Source of the DNA: Verrucomicrobiales bacterium
Lineage (GTDB): Bacteria; Verrucomicrobiota; Verrucomicrobiia; Verrucomicrobiales; DEV007
NCBI GenBank assembly: GCA_016795385.1
Contig: JAEUHI010000045.1
Location: 1 to 52,806 of the forward strand
Direction of reading: 5' to 3'
Length of the DNA stretch: 52,806 nucleotides
The notes beneath the pieces are model-generated. The model was not told the origin of the DNA and ran no database searches. It was given only the letters and a program-made list of their open reading frames with translations. A program made the translations under genes and the position numbers. Positions within the stretch are counted from its first letter, which is position 1. The number at the start of each line of letters is the position of its first letter. Shown one piece after another: positions 34,572 to 44,317 of this stretch.

Positions 34572-35573
34572 ATGGCTGCGTGGTTCTACACTGATTTGCT
34601 GGCGACCCAACAGGGTCCGGTCGATGAGTCGACCCTGCTCGATCTGAACCGTTCCGGTCAGCTCAAGGCGAAATCGCTCGTCTGGCGCGAGGGGATGGAG
34701 GGCTGGATCCCCTTCCGCGACATCGCCGCCGATCTTTTCGCCCGCGAGGCCGCCGCCAACGAGGGAGATGCAACGAGTCAACCGGATGGCGAGTCTTCTC
34801 CCGCGGTGCCGATCGGGGTGTGTGCTCATTCAGGGCGGATTTATCCGGCGGCGGAGATGCTGCCCTACGGCGCGGCCTTGATCGGACCTGATTGCCGCGA
34901 CGATTTTCTACAGAGGCTCATGGAAGTGGGGGCGGAGTCCATCGCCGACGCCACGGAAAAGACGCAGGATTTCGTGGGCTTCTGGTGGCGGACGCTCTCG
35001 TCCCTGCTCGATTACCTGATCAAGATGATCCCCTCGGGCCTTTTCATGGTCCCATACTACATCACCGCGGTCTATGCCGGGAGCCAAGCCCCGGGGTCGG
35101 ATCCGGATTCGATCGAGGGAATCACGGGCATGAGTGTGATGATGGTCGCGGCTTATGGATTCGGGATGCTCGGCACGCTCGCCTTCAGTATTTTCTACGA
35201 GACCTGGATGGTCGGGAAATACCAAGCGACACTCGGCAAGATCATCATCGGGGCAAAGGTGGTGAATCCCGATGGATCGCGGCTCACCTACAAACGGGCC
35301 TTCGTCCGCTGGCTCGCGAAAAAGCCGCTGAATTTCATCCTCGTCTGGATCCCTTCGACGGCGGCTTTTGTCCTCGTGGTGGCGATGACGGTGAGTCTCG
35401 CGGAGCGGGGCGATGACGCCGGGGCCTCCGCGATGCTCGGCATGATGACGGGGCTTTTTGTCTACCTGGCGGTGTTGGCGCTTTGCTCCGGGGTGTATTG
35501 GATGGCGGCCTTCGATTCCGAAAAACGGGCCCTGCACGACCGGATCGCGGCGACCCGGGTGGTGAAAAAGTAA
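34572..35573 (+). CDS. GYF-RDD membrane protein
   Basis: The 333-residue protein has an N-terminal GYF_2-like domain (AAWFYTDLLATQQGPVDEST, KSLVWREGMEGWIPF; about residues 1-50), a linker with a small Cys/His patch (CAHSGRIYPAAEMLPYG), and an RDD membrane domain from about 120 on: GFWWRTLSSLLDYLIKMIP, LGKIIIGAKVVNPDGSRLTY (the conserved family strand) and C-terminal HDRIAATRVVKK. RDD proteins are small polytopic membrane proteins, some with Na+/H+ antiport activity. GYF_2-RDD fusions recur in Verrucomicrobia and Planctomycetes; the ligand is unknown. Confidence 0.88.
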   Translation: MAAWFYTDLLATQQGPVDESTLLDLNRSGQLKAKSLVWREGMEGWIPFRDIAADLFAREAAANEGDATSQPDGESSPAVPIGVCAHSGRIYPAAEMLPYGAALIGPDCRDDFLQRLMEVGAESIADATEKTQDFVGFWWRTLSSLLDYLIKMIPSGLFMVPYYITAVYAGSQAPGSDPDSIEGITGMSVMMVAAYGFGMLGTLAFSIFYETWMVGKYQATLGKIIIGAKVVNPDGSRLTYKRAFVRWLAKKPLNFILVWIPSTAAFVLVVAMTVSLAERGDDAGASAMLGMMTGLFVYLAVLALCSGVYWMAAFDSEKRALHDRIAATRVVKK

Positions 35574-35588
35574 ACTCCTCTTCTCCCC

Positions 35589-36191
35589 ATGTCCGTCCTT
35601 CCCCCAGATCCCGAAGCCGCCGTGCTCCAATGTCCGGCTTGCCGCAGTCCGTTGAAGGTGGGTCGGCAGGTCGATCGCCTCGAAGAGCGCTGTCCCGTTT
35701 GTCGCGCCGAAGTGCACCTGACCTTGTATCCCCGCCTCTTTGGAGATCGTCCGGGGATCGCCGAGGACGCGCCCGCGGCGGAGGGAGAGGCGACGTGCTC
35801 GTTTTTCCCCGATCGTCGCGCGGAAAAGGTGTGCGATGAATGCGGCTGTTTCCTCTCCCACCGCGCCGCGGTCGATTGGGGCGGACGCGATCTCTGCCTA
35901 CCCTGCGTGCACCGCCTGCGCGAACTCGATCGATCCTCCGACTATCTCGGGCGGACGAAGCTGAACGACCGCCGCGCTTTGTTCCTCGTCACCTTGCTCG
36001 CGCCCTTCTCGCTTTTCACCGCACCGATCGCGCTCGTCCTGCTCTTCCGCCACCGGGGCAAGCCGGAGGGCTTTTTGCCCCGCGGTTCGGCGGTCTGGTG
36101 GATCGCGTTGGTCCTCGCGATCGCTTGTCTCGTTGGATGGATCGCCTTGCTCGTCGTCTGGATTTCGCTGGTGATGAGCGATTTTTCCTGA
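35589..36191 (+). CDS. Zinc-ribbon membrane protein
   Basis: A 200-residue protein with a CxxC...CxxC zinc ribbon (C15, C18, C35, C38), then a second cysteine cluster (about 70-107: CSFFPDRRAEKVCDECGCF, WGGRDLCLPC) reminiscent of B-box-like fingers, and two C-terminal membrane helices (LFLVTLLAPFSLFTAPIALV; AVWWIALVLAIACLVGWIAL). The middle finger resembles segments found upstream of membrane domains in other verrucomicrobial proteins. It follows the GYF-RDD gene by 15 bp, and a terminator closes the unit. Function unknown. Confidence 0.77.
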   Translation: MSVLPPDPEAAVLQCPACRSPLKVGRQVDRLEERCPVCRAEVHLTLYPRLFGDRPGIAEDAPAAEGEATCSFFPDRRAEKVCDECGCFLSHRAAVDWGGRDLCLPCVHRLRELDRSSDYLGRTKLNDRRALFLVTLLAPFSLFTAPIALVLLFRHRGKPEGFLPRGSAVWWIALVLAIACLVGWIALLVVWISLVMSDFS

Positions 36192-36219
36192 GTCCTGGAG
36201 GCGTCCCGCGAAGACAAAA

Positions 36220-36252
36220 AAAGACGCCCGGGCGCTGGGCCGGGGCGTCTTT
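36220..36252. terminator. bidirectional intrinsic terminator
   Basis: AAAGACGCCC (36220-36229) pairs with GGGCGTCTTT (36243-36252) around a 13-nt loop. An A-rich run precedes it, so it serves both the zinc-ribbon gene and the convergent bactofilin gene. Confidence 0.85.
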
Positions 36253-36282
36253 GAAAAAATGGGCGAGGCGGGAACCGGCCGA

Positions 36283-36600
36283 TCAGGCGCGGGCCTTGCC
36301 GACCTTGCACTGACCTTCGAGGGAGGCGCCTTCCTCCATCTGCAGGCTGACGGTGTTGACCGAGCCGGAGATCACGGACGTGGGGGAGAGACGGCAGGAG
36401 TTGAAATCTCCGTTGCCCGTCACTTTGCCCTCGATCACCGCCTTCTCGGCCTTCAGGTTGCCGTTGACCGAGGCGTTCTGCCCGATCGTGAGGCTCCCTT
36501 TGGAGGTGATGTTGCCCTTGATGGAACCGTCGAAGATGAGGTCGGTGGAACAATTGAGATCCCCTTCGATTTGGATGTCGCTGGATAAATGGCTGCTCAC
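36283..36600 (-). CDS. Bactofilin
   Basis: The 105-residue product is a bactofilin (DUF583), a polymerising beta-helix cytoskeletal protein. The right-handed helix repeats are visible: IQIEGDLNCSTDLIFDGSIK, GNITSKGSLTIGQNASVNGN, AVIEGKVTGNGDFNS. The start is GTG 36600 (SSHLSSDIQIEG), since no ATG lies nearby in frame. It has only a short N-terminal tail and no membrane helix, so it would assemble in the cytoplasm. It is divergent from the membrane TPR/pseudokinase operon across about 250 bp, which suggests a shared cell-envelope or morphology role. Confidence 0.88.
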   Translation of the reverse strand: MSSHLSSDIQIEGDLNCSTDLIFDGSIKGNITSKGSLTIGQNASVNGNLKAEKAVIEGKVTGNGDFNSCRLSPTSVISGSVNTVSLQMEEGASLEGQCKVGKARA

Positions 36601-36847
36601 GGTAGGAAGTCGTTTGAAGTTGCGGTTTGCGAGGCGGCCCCGGCGCGGGACCCGGCTGCGGGGCAACAGTAGCGTGAAAGTCCGGATGTGTTGAACTCTT
36701 TTTTTAAAAAAGATCGGGAAAACTCGAAAGGAATGGCTCGGACGGGCGGACCCCGGGGGGCGCGAAAAGCGGGTGGCGACTTTGCAGATTTGGCGGATAA
36801 TAAGCGCGTTGGAAACCAAGGTGTGGAGGAGCACCGCGGCAGGGGCG

Positions 36848-38125
36848 ATGGTCGGCAAGCGTATTACAGAACCAGGCTTTTCGGATTGTCCGGCACCGGG
36901 CCGGAGTTTCCGCGTGACGATGGCGGTGATCGGCGGCATCGCGCTGATCCAACTGGTCGCTCTGGCGGTCGGTGTGATCCGACGTGGTCCCGGGATGCCT
37001 GCCGGGCTGCCTCTCGATGCCTCCGTTTCCGCGGCCGCGGTTTCGCAGACCCCGCCGCCGGTGGCACCGATCCCGCCCGCGCCGCAGCCGGTTGTCGAGC
37101 CGGCTCCGGCCGCCGTTGCCACCGCCCCCGCGCCGCTCGTGACCGATGCGGTGGTGAATGATCCCGTCGCCCCGGCTCCGGAGGTCGCCGCGATCGGGAA
37201 TCGTGCTCCGGATCCGGCAACGGTCGATCCCGCACCGCAAGCGATGACGGCTGACGCACCAGCCGATCTGTTCGCCGCCTTGGCCGCGGCAAGCCGGAGC
37301 CAGCCCTTGTCCGAAAACATCCTCGAGCGTCTCCTCGTGACCGGTGCCGAGCTCCGCGAGAGTGGCAACATGCAGGGAGCCTTGCAGGCCTTCCGCCAGG
37401 TCGAGACCGCCATGCCCGATCATCCCCGTGTCCTCGCGGAGATCGGTGCCACGCTTGGCAAAATGGGCTTGAAGGAGAAGGCTGACGGCTACTGGGAGCG
37501 GATCGATACCCTCGGAGCGATCGGTGCGGGCCCGTTCCATCCGCTGGCCGCCTTCGCCTTGCGGGGCGAGACCTTGCCGGGCACGAAGAGCGCCGGCACT
37601 CCCGGATCGGGGACGGCGACCGAGCCGGCCAAGACACTCAAAATCGGCAAGATCGATGTCGCGGAGGATGCCCCTACCAGCGAGGGTCAAAAAGTGAGCC
37701 TGCGTGTCCTCATCGAGGCTGCTCCCGGGGCGAAACCGGCAGGCGAGGATCTTTCCTTGCTCGTTTATTTTTACGATCGTGTCCCGGATGGATCGGTGCG
37801 CCCTTCCACGGCCGATACCTCCTACCTTTACCCCACCGAGCCGTATGATTGGCAGGTCGATGGGACCGAGGTGATCGTGGTGAATTACCTCCAGCCCGTC
37901 TTCACCGAGGAACAAAAACGCGAATTGGGTGAACGGAGCTTTTACGGTTACGCGATCGAGTTGTATTATCGCGACGAACTGCAGGACAAGGTCGCGATGC
38001 CAGAGGATATCGCCGCTCTTCGCTTTGACGGCGATTCCGGGAGCGAAGACTCCCGGGGCGGAGCTCCCGGGCCGACTTTTCTGGGTCCTGAAAACGCTCT
38101 TTTCCCTGATTCCGTAGTCCCCTGA
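36848..38125 (+). CDS. Membrane-anchored TPR-like protein
   Basis: The 425-residue protein has a short cytoplasmic N-terminus (MVGKRITEPGF, PAPGRSFRVT), one membrane helix (MAVIGGIALIQLVALAVGVI), a long Pro/Ala linker to about residue 160, a TPR-like helical pair (LLVTGAELRESGNMQGALQA, FRQVETAMPDHPRVLAEIGA) and a C-terminal beta domain (SEGQKVSLRVLIEA, LSLLVYFYDRVPDGSVRP). ATG 36848 is preferred; GTG 36773 and an internal ATG at the helix are alternatives. It ends 8 bp before the pseudokinase gene, so the two form an operon. Confidence 0.8.
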   Translation: MVGKRITEPGFSDCPAPGRSFRVTMAVIGGIALIQLVALAVGVIRRGPGMPAGLPLDASVSAAAVSQTPPPVAPIPPAPQPVVEPAPAAVATAPAPLVTDAVVNDPVAPAPEVAAIGNRAPDPATVDPAPQAMTADAPADLFAALAAASRSQPLSENILERLLVTGAELRESGNMQGALQAFRQVETAMPDHPRVLAEIGATLGKMGLKEKADGYWERIDTLGAIGAGPFHPLAAFALRGETLPGTKSAGTPGSGTATEPAKTLKIGKIDVAEDAPTSEGQKVSLRVLIEAAPGAKPAGEDLSLLVYFYDRVPDGSVRPSTADTSYLYPTEPYDWQVDGTEVIVVNYLQPVFTEEQKRELGERSFYGYAIELYYRDELQDKVAMPEDIAALRFDGDSGSEDSRGGAPGPTFLGPENALFPDSVVP

Positions 38126-38133
38126 TAATCCGC

Positions 38134-40353
38134 ATGCAAACCGAGCGAGTGCTCCTGATCATTGACCCGTCTGAAGAGGATCGTCGCACGGTCCGCTCGA
38201 TCCTTGAGACGAAAGTGGACCGTGTCGTCGAGGCCGCCGATGCGGCGGCGGCGTGGGAAGCGACCCGTGGGTTTTCCCACATCACGATGCTGGTCGCGAA
38301 TCTCGATCAGGCGAAGGGGGGCGAGATCTTCGATCTGCGCGATCACCTCCACGGTGAGATTGGACCGTTTCCCTGTGTCTTCTGCAGCCATGAAGACATG
38401 ACTCCCTTTTATCCACGCGTCCTCGATCGCGAGCGGCTCTTCTTCAAGCCGGTGAACCGTGGCGTGCTCCTCGATTGGTTTGATTCCGTGACCAATCCCG
38501 AGCCCATCGCGGATCCCGGGATGGAGGCAGCGGCCATGAATGCCGCACCGAGCGAACCGGTCGGATCCACCGTGCCGGAGATCGCCACGGCTCCGAGCCA
38601 CGAGCCGCCGGCGCAGCCACTGCCCTCGCTCGAGTCCGCTCCGATCCCGCTGCCCGAGGAGGCTCTCCCTGTTGGCACCCGCCTCGGTGATTACAAACTC
38701 CTCCGCGAGATCCAGCGCGACGCCGACTTCGCCCTCTACGAGGCCGAGCAGACTTCGATCGGACGACACGTCGCCCTCAAGACGCTTTATCGGAAACACC
38801 GCAAGGACATCAACTGGGTGCAGGGCTTCGTGAACGAAGCGAGCGCCCGGGCCTCGGTCAATCACCCGGCTATTTCGCTGGTGTATGAGTGCGATCAGGA
38901 GATGGGGGTGAATTTCTACACCCTCGAGCTCGTCGATGCCCCCAGCTTGAGTGATCTTGCCCGCCGCCGCGCCGAACTCGACGATACCGTGCTCTGGAAG
39001 GTGCTCTCGGCCGCATCGAGCGCCCTCATTTATCTGCGCGACAGCGGCATGTCTCACCGCCTTTTCACGGCGCAGAGCATTCTCATCGTGAAAGGGGCCG
39101 AGCCCCGCATCGCCAACCCCGTACGGGGACGCGGACTGCCACCCTCGCCCGAGGAGGAACGCCGCCAGATGGAGTTGCTCGCCGATGCCATCCTGCCCTT
39201 CCTGAAAAAGGCCGGCACCGATCCGGCGCTCTTTTCGCTCGTCGATCGCATGGGGACCGACCGGATCGATGCGATCAATTCGATCGAGGGATTGCGAAAG
39301 GCGCTCAATCCGCCGGATCCCAAGGAGGGGCTCTCGAACGCCGAACTCGCCAAGATCACCGAGAAGGAAACCAACCGCACCGCTCTTGTCGTGGGCTCGT
39401 TGATCGGGTTCCTCATCGTGGCCGCCGCCATCGTGACCTTCCTTGTCATCGGGAGCCGCCCCGAGGTGCGCGACCTCGAGGTCTTCATCAAAGTCCCGGC
39501 GGGCGTCTTCCCGTTCCAGAACACCGGAGAAATCGATCAGCCGGAATTCTGGATCGGCAGGCACGAGGTGACCATCGCGGAATATGCGAAATTCCTCGCC
39601 GATCTCTCGGCGCATCCTGACAAAGCCGCCAAGCTGCGCCATCCCGATCAACCCGCCGAAAAGACCAGCTACGAGCCGGAGAAATGGGGTCAATACTACG
39701 CCACCGCGCAGAAGGGCGGCTCCTTCTTCGGCGGCAAGATCGATCCGAATTGCCCGGTCGTCGGTGTCGACTTCTGGGACGCCCATGCCTACGCCACGTG
39801 GCGGGGCGGCCGGCTCCCCACCGAGCAGGAATGGGAGAAAGCGGCGCGCGGCCGGTCCGGCAGCGTGTATCCCTGGGGTGACGAGCTCGTGAACGCGAAT
39901 TTCAACAGCGGTCTCGACCACGAATCGAAAGAGGGCGTGCCGGCCGGCAGCATCGACGGCTACAAATACTGGTGTCCCGTCGACGCCATCACCGCCGACG
40001 AAAGCCGTTATGGCGTGATCGGTCTTGCGGGGAATGTCAGTGAGTGGACCGCCACCTGGGACGCCCATCCCGATGTGCCTGACAAACGCGTGCCACTGAA
40101 GCGTGGTGCCTCCTTCGCGACCACCGCGGGATTCGAACTCACCGCCCGTCGCGCCGCGGAGACTCCCGGTGAGCGGAATTACTGGACCGGATTCCGGATC
40201 GCTGCCGACCGCGAGGCCCCTGTCTCGATGGAAACGGCCGCCGCTCCCGCCGCCGAAGCCGTGCCAGTGGAGGAAGCACCGCCCGTTTCCCCGGCCCCCG
40301 AGTCGGCCCCGGCTCCTGAGACGGCTCCGGCACCGGAAACGCCACAACAGTGA
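38134..40353 (+). CDS. Receiver-like / pseudokinase / transmembrane / FGE-fold fusion protein
   Basis: A 739-residue fusion. Residues 1-118 form a receiver-like domain with D11 and K105 present but Asn56 at the phospho-acceptor site. A Pro/Ala linker follows. Residues 187-356 are a Ser/Thr-kinase-like domain (GDYKLLREI, Lys216 in VALK) in which the Gly-rich loop is degraded, HRD reads HRL (308-310), the catalytic-loop Asn is Ser315 and DFG is replaced by ANP (327-329). One membrane helix spans 416-438. Residues 450-690 are an FGE/SUMF1 (C-type-lectin-like) domain (GRHEVTIAEYAKFL, LPTEQEWEKAARG, YPWGDE, GLAGNVSEW, GFRIA) without the catalytic cysteines. It is probably a non-enzymatic transmembrane sensor or scaffold. 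Confidence 0.9.
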   Translation: MQTERVLLIIDPSEEDRRTVRSILETKVDRVVEAADAAAAWEATRGFSHITMLVANLDQAKGGEIFDLRDHLHGEIGPFPCVFCSHEDMTPFYPRVLDRERLFFKPVNRGVLLDWFDSVTNPEPIADPGMEAAAMNAAPSEPVGSTVPEIATAPSHEPPAQPLPSLESAPIPLPEEALPVGTRLGDYKLLREIQRDADFALYEAEQTSIGRHVALKTLYRKHRKDINWVQGFVNEASARASVNHPAISLVYECDQEMGVNFYTLELVDAPSLSDLARRRAELDDTVLWKVLSAASSALIYLRDSGMSHRLFTAQSILIVKGAEPRIANPVRGRGLPPSPEEERRQMELLADAILPFLKKAGTDPALFSLVDRMGTDRIDAINSIEGLRKALNPPDPKEGLSNAELAKITEKETNRTALVVGSLIGFLIVAAAIVTFLVIGSRPEVRDLEVFIKVPAGVFPFQNTGEIDQPEFWIGRHEVTIAEYAKFLADLSAHPDKAAKLRHPDQPAEKTSYEPEKWGQYYATAQKGGSFFGGKIDPNCPVVGVDFWDAHAYATWRGGRLPTEQEWEKAARGRSGSVYPWGDELVNANFNSGLDHESKEGVPAGSIDGYKYWCPVDAITADESRYGVIGLAGNVSEWTATWDAHPDVPDKRVPLKRGASFATTAGFELTARRAAETPGERNYWTGFRIAADREAPVSMETAAAPAAEAVPVEEAPPVSPAPESAPAPETAPAPETPQQ

Positions 40354-40395
40354 AAGGGGGGGAGGGCGGGGAGCGCCTCCAACCACCGAGGCCGC

Positions 40396-40581
40396 TCAAT
40401 CGCCCAATCCCCGCGCCCAGGCCGTGACTTCGGCGTCGTCGTCGCATTCGAAGGCGATCCACATCGGGCGGCAGCAGACCTCGCAGTCATAATCGACTTC
40501 GCAGGGCGTCTCCTCGGGCGAAGGGAGCGCCACTTCGAATTCCTCGAAGCACGTCGGGCAGGTGACGGGATAAGTCGACAT
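40396..40581 (-). CDS. CPXCG-type small zinc protein
   Basis: A 61-residue protein with two knuckles, C8xxC11 and C33xxC36 (VTCPTCFEEF, DYDCEVCCRPM), separated by an acidic Pro-rich stretch, then WIAFECDDDAEVTAWARGLG. It belongs to the CPXCG-motif cysteine-rich proteins, small zinc-binding proteins common in gamma-proteobacteria and Verrucomicrobia; the role is unknown. It lies between the fusion-protein gene and the fusA paralogue, reading the same way as the latter, with a terminator between. Confidence 0.85.
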   Translation of the reverse strand: MSTYPVTCPTCFEEFEVALPSPEETPCEVDYDCEVCCRPMWIAFECDDDAEVTAWARGLGD

Positions 40582-40608
40582 CGGAGAATCCTACGCTCGG
40601 ACACGAAA

Positions 40609-40634
40609 AAAGGCCGGGCTCCCGCCCGGCCTTT
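40609..40634 (-). terminator. intrinsic terminator downstream of the EF-G gene
   Basis: AAAGGCCGGGC (40609-40619) pairs with GCCCGGCCTTT (40624-40634) around a 4-nt loop. On the minus strand a TTTTTT run follows, so it ends the EF-G transcript. Confidence 0.9.
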
Positions 40635-40657
40635 TCGGAATTGCTTCTGATCGATGA

Positions 40658-42754
<2,097 letters not shown>

Positions 42755-42908
42755 CTGCCTGATTTTGGGGATTGAACCGATTTTTTTGCGAGCGGGTATA
42801 GTGGTTCAAAGCCGCCCGATGGCAACTTGGAATTCCTGTAACCGGGGATTATTCTCGACACACGGGGCGTTTTTGGCTAGTCCCTGAAGGGTTTTTGCCT
42901 CTGCCCGC

Positions 42909-43178
42909 ATGGCCCGTGTCGATTTCACTCCCAACCTGGCCAGGCAGACCGCGATCGCCTCTCGGGAGGTGTCGGCGGAGACGGTGCGGGAGGCCCTCGA
43001 GGCGCTTTTCCGGGAGTTTCCCGCGGCGCGCGGATATGTGCTCGATGATCAAGGGGCAACCCGCCAGCATGTCGCCATTTTCGTTGATGGCGAGGCGGTG
43101 AAAGACCGGATCGGGCTCTCCGACCCTCTCGACGAGAACTCGGTCGTGTTTGTGATGCAGGCCCTTTCGGGCGGCTGA
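42909..43178 (+). CDS. MoaD/ThiS-like carrier protein, second copy
   Basis: An 89-residue beta-grasp protein (MARVDFTPNLARQ, ALEALFREFPAARGYVLDDQ, VAIFVDGEAVKDRIGLSDPL, DENSVVFVMQALSGG). The C-terminal Gly-Gly marks a sulfur-carrier-like or ubiquitin-like protein. Compared with the moaD at 32719 it has a longer helix and a different beta-hairpin. No E1-type activator is nearby. It is divergent from the EF-G gene across about 155 bp and followed 26 bp later by the Asp-box propeller gene, so these two form an operon. Confidence 0.82.
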   Translation: MARVDFTPNLARQTAIASREVSAETVREALEALFREFPAARGYVLDDQGATRQHVAIFVDGEAVKDRIGLSDPLDENSVVFVMQALSGG

Positions 43179-43204
43179 TTCGGCGATGCCAACCTCTGAT
43201 ATTT

Positions 43205-44317
43205 ATGGAAAAGACACTTTGGCTCGGCACCCGGAAGGGACTCATTGGGGTCCGTCGGGAGCCTGACGGATGGGAAATCAACGGGATCTCCTTTCGCGGC
43301 ATCCCCGTGCCGATGTTCCTGCCCGATCGACGCGATGGTCGGCTCCACGCGGCGATCGAGCACGGGCACTTCGGGACGAAAATGCATGTCTCGGTCGACG
43401 GCGGCGCGACCTGGGAGGAAGAGTCCTGCCCCGCCTATCCGCCGAAGCCGGAGGGAGTCCCCGACACGATCTGCCCGATGTCGCAGCACGTCATTCCCTG
43501 GTCGTTGAAAAAGATCTGGGCGCTCGAGAGCGGGGGCGCGGATGAACCCGGGGTGCTCTGGTGCGGCACGATCCCGGGCGGGCTCTTTCGCAGTGGTGAC
43601 GGCGGAGCGAGCTGGACGCTCGTCGAGGGGCTCTGGAATCGCCCCGAACGATCGGGCTGGTTCGGAGGCGGTGCTGACTGGCCGGGCCTTCATTCCATCC
43701 TCGTCGATCCGCGCGACTCCCGCCGGGTCCTCGTCGCGATCTCGTGTGGCGGGGTGTGGGAAACGGTCGATGGGGGAGAGAACTGGGAGTTGCTCGGCGA
43801 AGGTCTCATCGCCGATTTCATGCCGCCGGAGAGCGTCGGCGACCGGAACATCCAGGACGTCCACCGCCTCGACTGGTGCCGCGATGATCCCGATCAGGTC
43901 TGGGCGCAGCATCATTGCGGCATCTTCCGCTCGCGCGACGGAGCCCGCACGTTCGAACGCGTCGAGCGGGCCGATCCTTCCGACTTTGGTTTTGCCGTGG
44001 CGGTTCATCCGACGCGAACTGGGACCGCGTGGTTCGTCCCCGCCGAAATCGACGACCTGCGCGTGCCGGTCGGGGATGCCTTCTGCGCGATGCGGACCAC
44101 CGATGACGGCGCGACCTTCGAGGCCCTGCGGAACGGACTCCCCCAGGAGCACGCCTACCATCTCGTCTATCGTCATGCGCTCGCCGTGAGTGATGATGGC
44201 GGCACCCTCGCCTTCGGCACCACCACCGGCAGCGTCTGGATCAGTGAAGATGCCGGGGACTCCTGGACCCGGCTCAGCGCGGAGCTGCCCCCGGTTTACT
44301 GCGTGCGTTTTGGCTGA
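43205..44317 (+). CDS. Asp-box (BNR) beta-propeller protein, sialidase-like
   Basis: The 370-residue protein lacks a signal peptide and has six Asp boxes: SVDGGATWEE, SGDGGASWTL, TVDGGENWEL, SRDGARTFER, TTDDGATFEA, SEDAGDSWTR. This gives a six-bladed propeller as in sialidases and photosystem II assembly factors. The sialidase Arg triad is not identifiable, so an exo-sialidase label would be overreach. Cytoplasmic location and the operon with a Gly-Gly carrier suggest that the propeller binds or processes the carrier. Its stop overlaps the convergent SGNH gene by 22 bp. Confidence 0.85.
   Translation: MEKTLWLGTRKGLIGVRREPDGWEINGISFRGIPVPMFLPDRRDGRLHAAIEHGHFGTKMHVSVDGGATWEEESCPAYPPKPEGVPDTICPMSQHVIPWSLKKIWALESGGADEPGVLWCGTIPGGLFRSGDGGASWTLVEGLWNRPERSGWFGGGADWPGLHSILVDPRDSRRVLVAISCGGVWETVDGGENWELLGEGLIADFMPPESVGDRNIQDVHRLDWCRDDPDQVWAQHHCGIFRSRDGARTFERVERADPSDFGFAVAVHPTRTGTAWFVPAEIDDLRVPVGDAFCAMRTTDDGATFEALRNGLPQEHAYHLVYRHALAVSDDGGTLAFGTTTGSVWISEDAGDSWTRLSAELPPVYCVRFG

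Noticed and set aside
43205..44317. Annotation as an exo-alpha-sialidase
   Set aside because: Asp boxes define the propeller fold only. The Arg triad, Tyr/Glu pair and signal peptide of a sialidase were not found.
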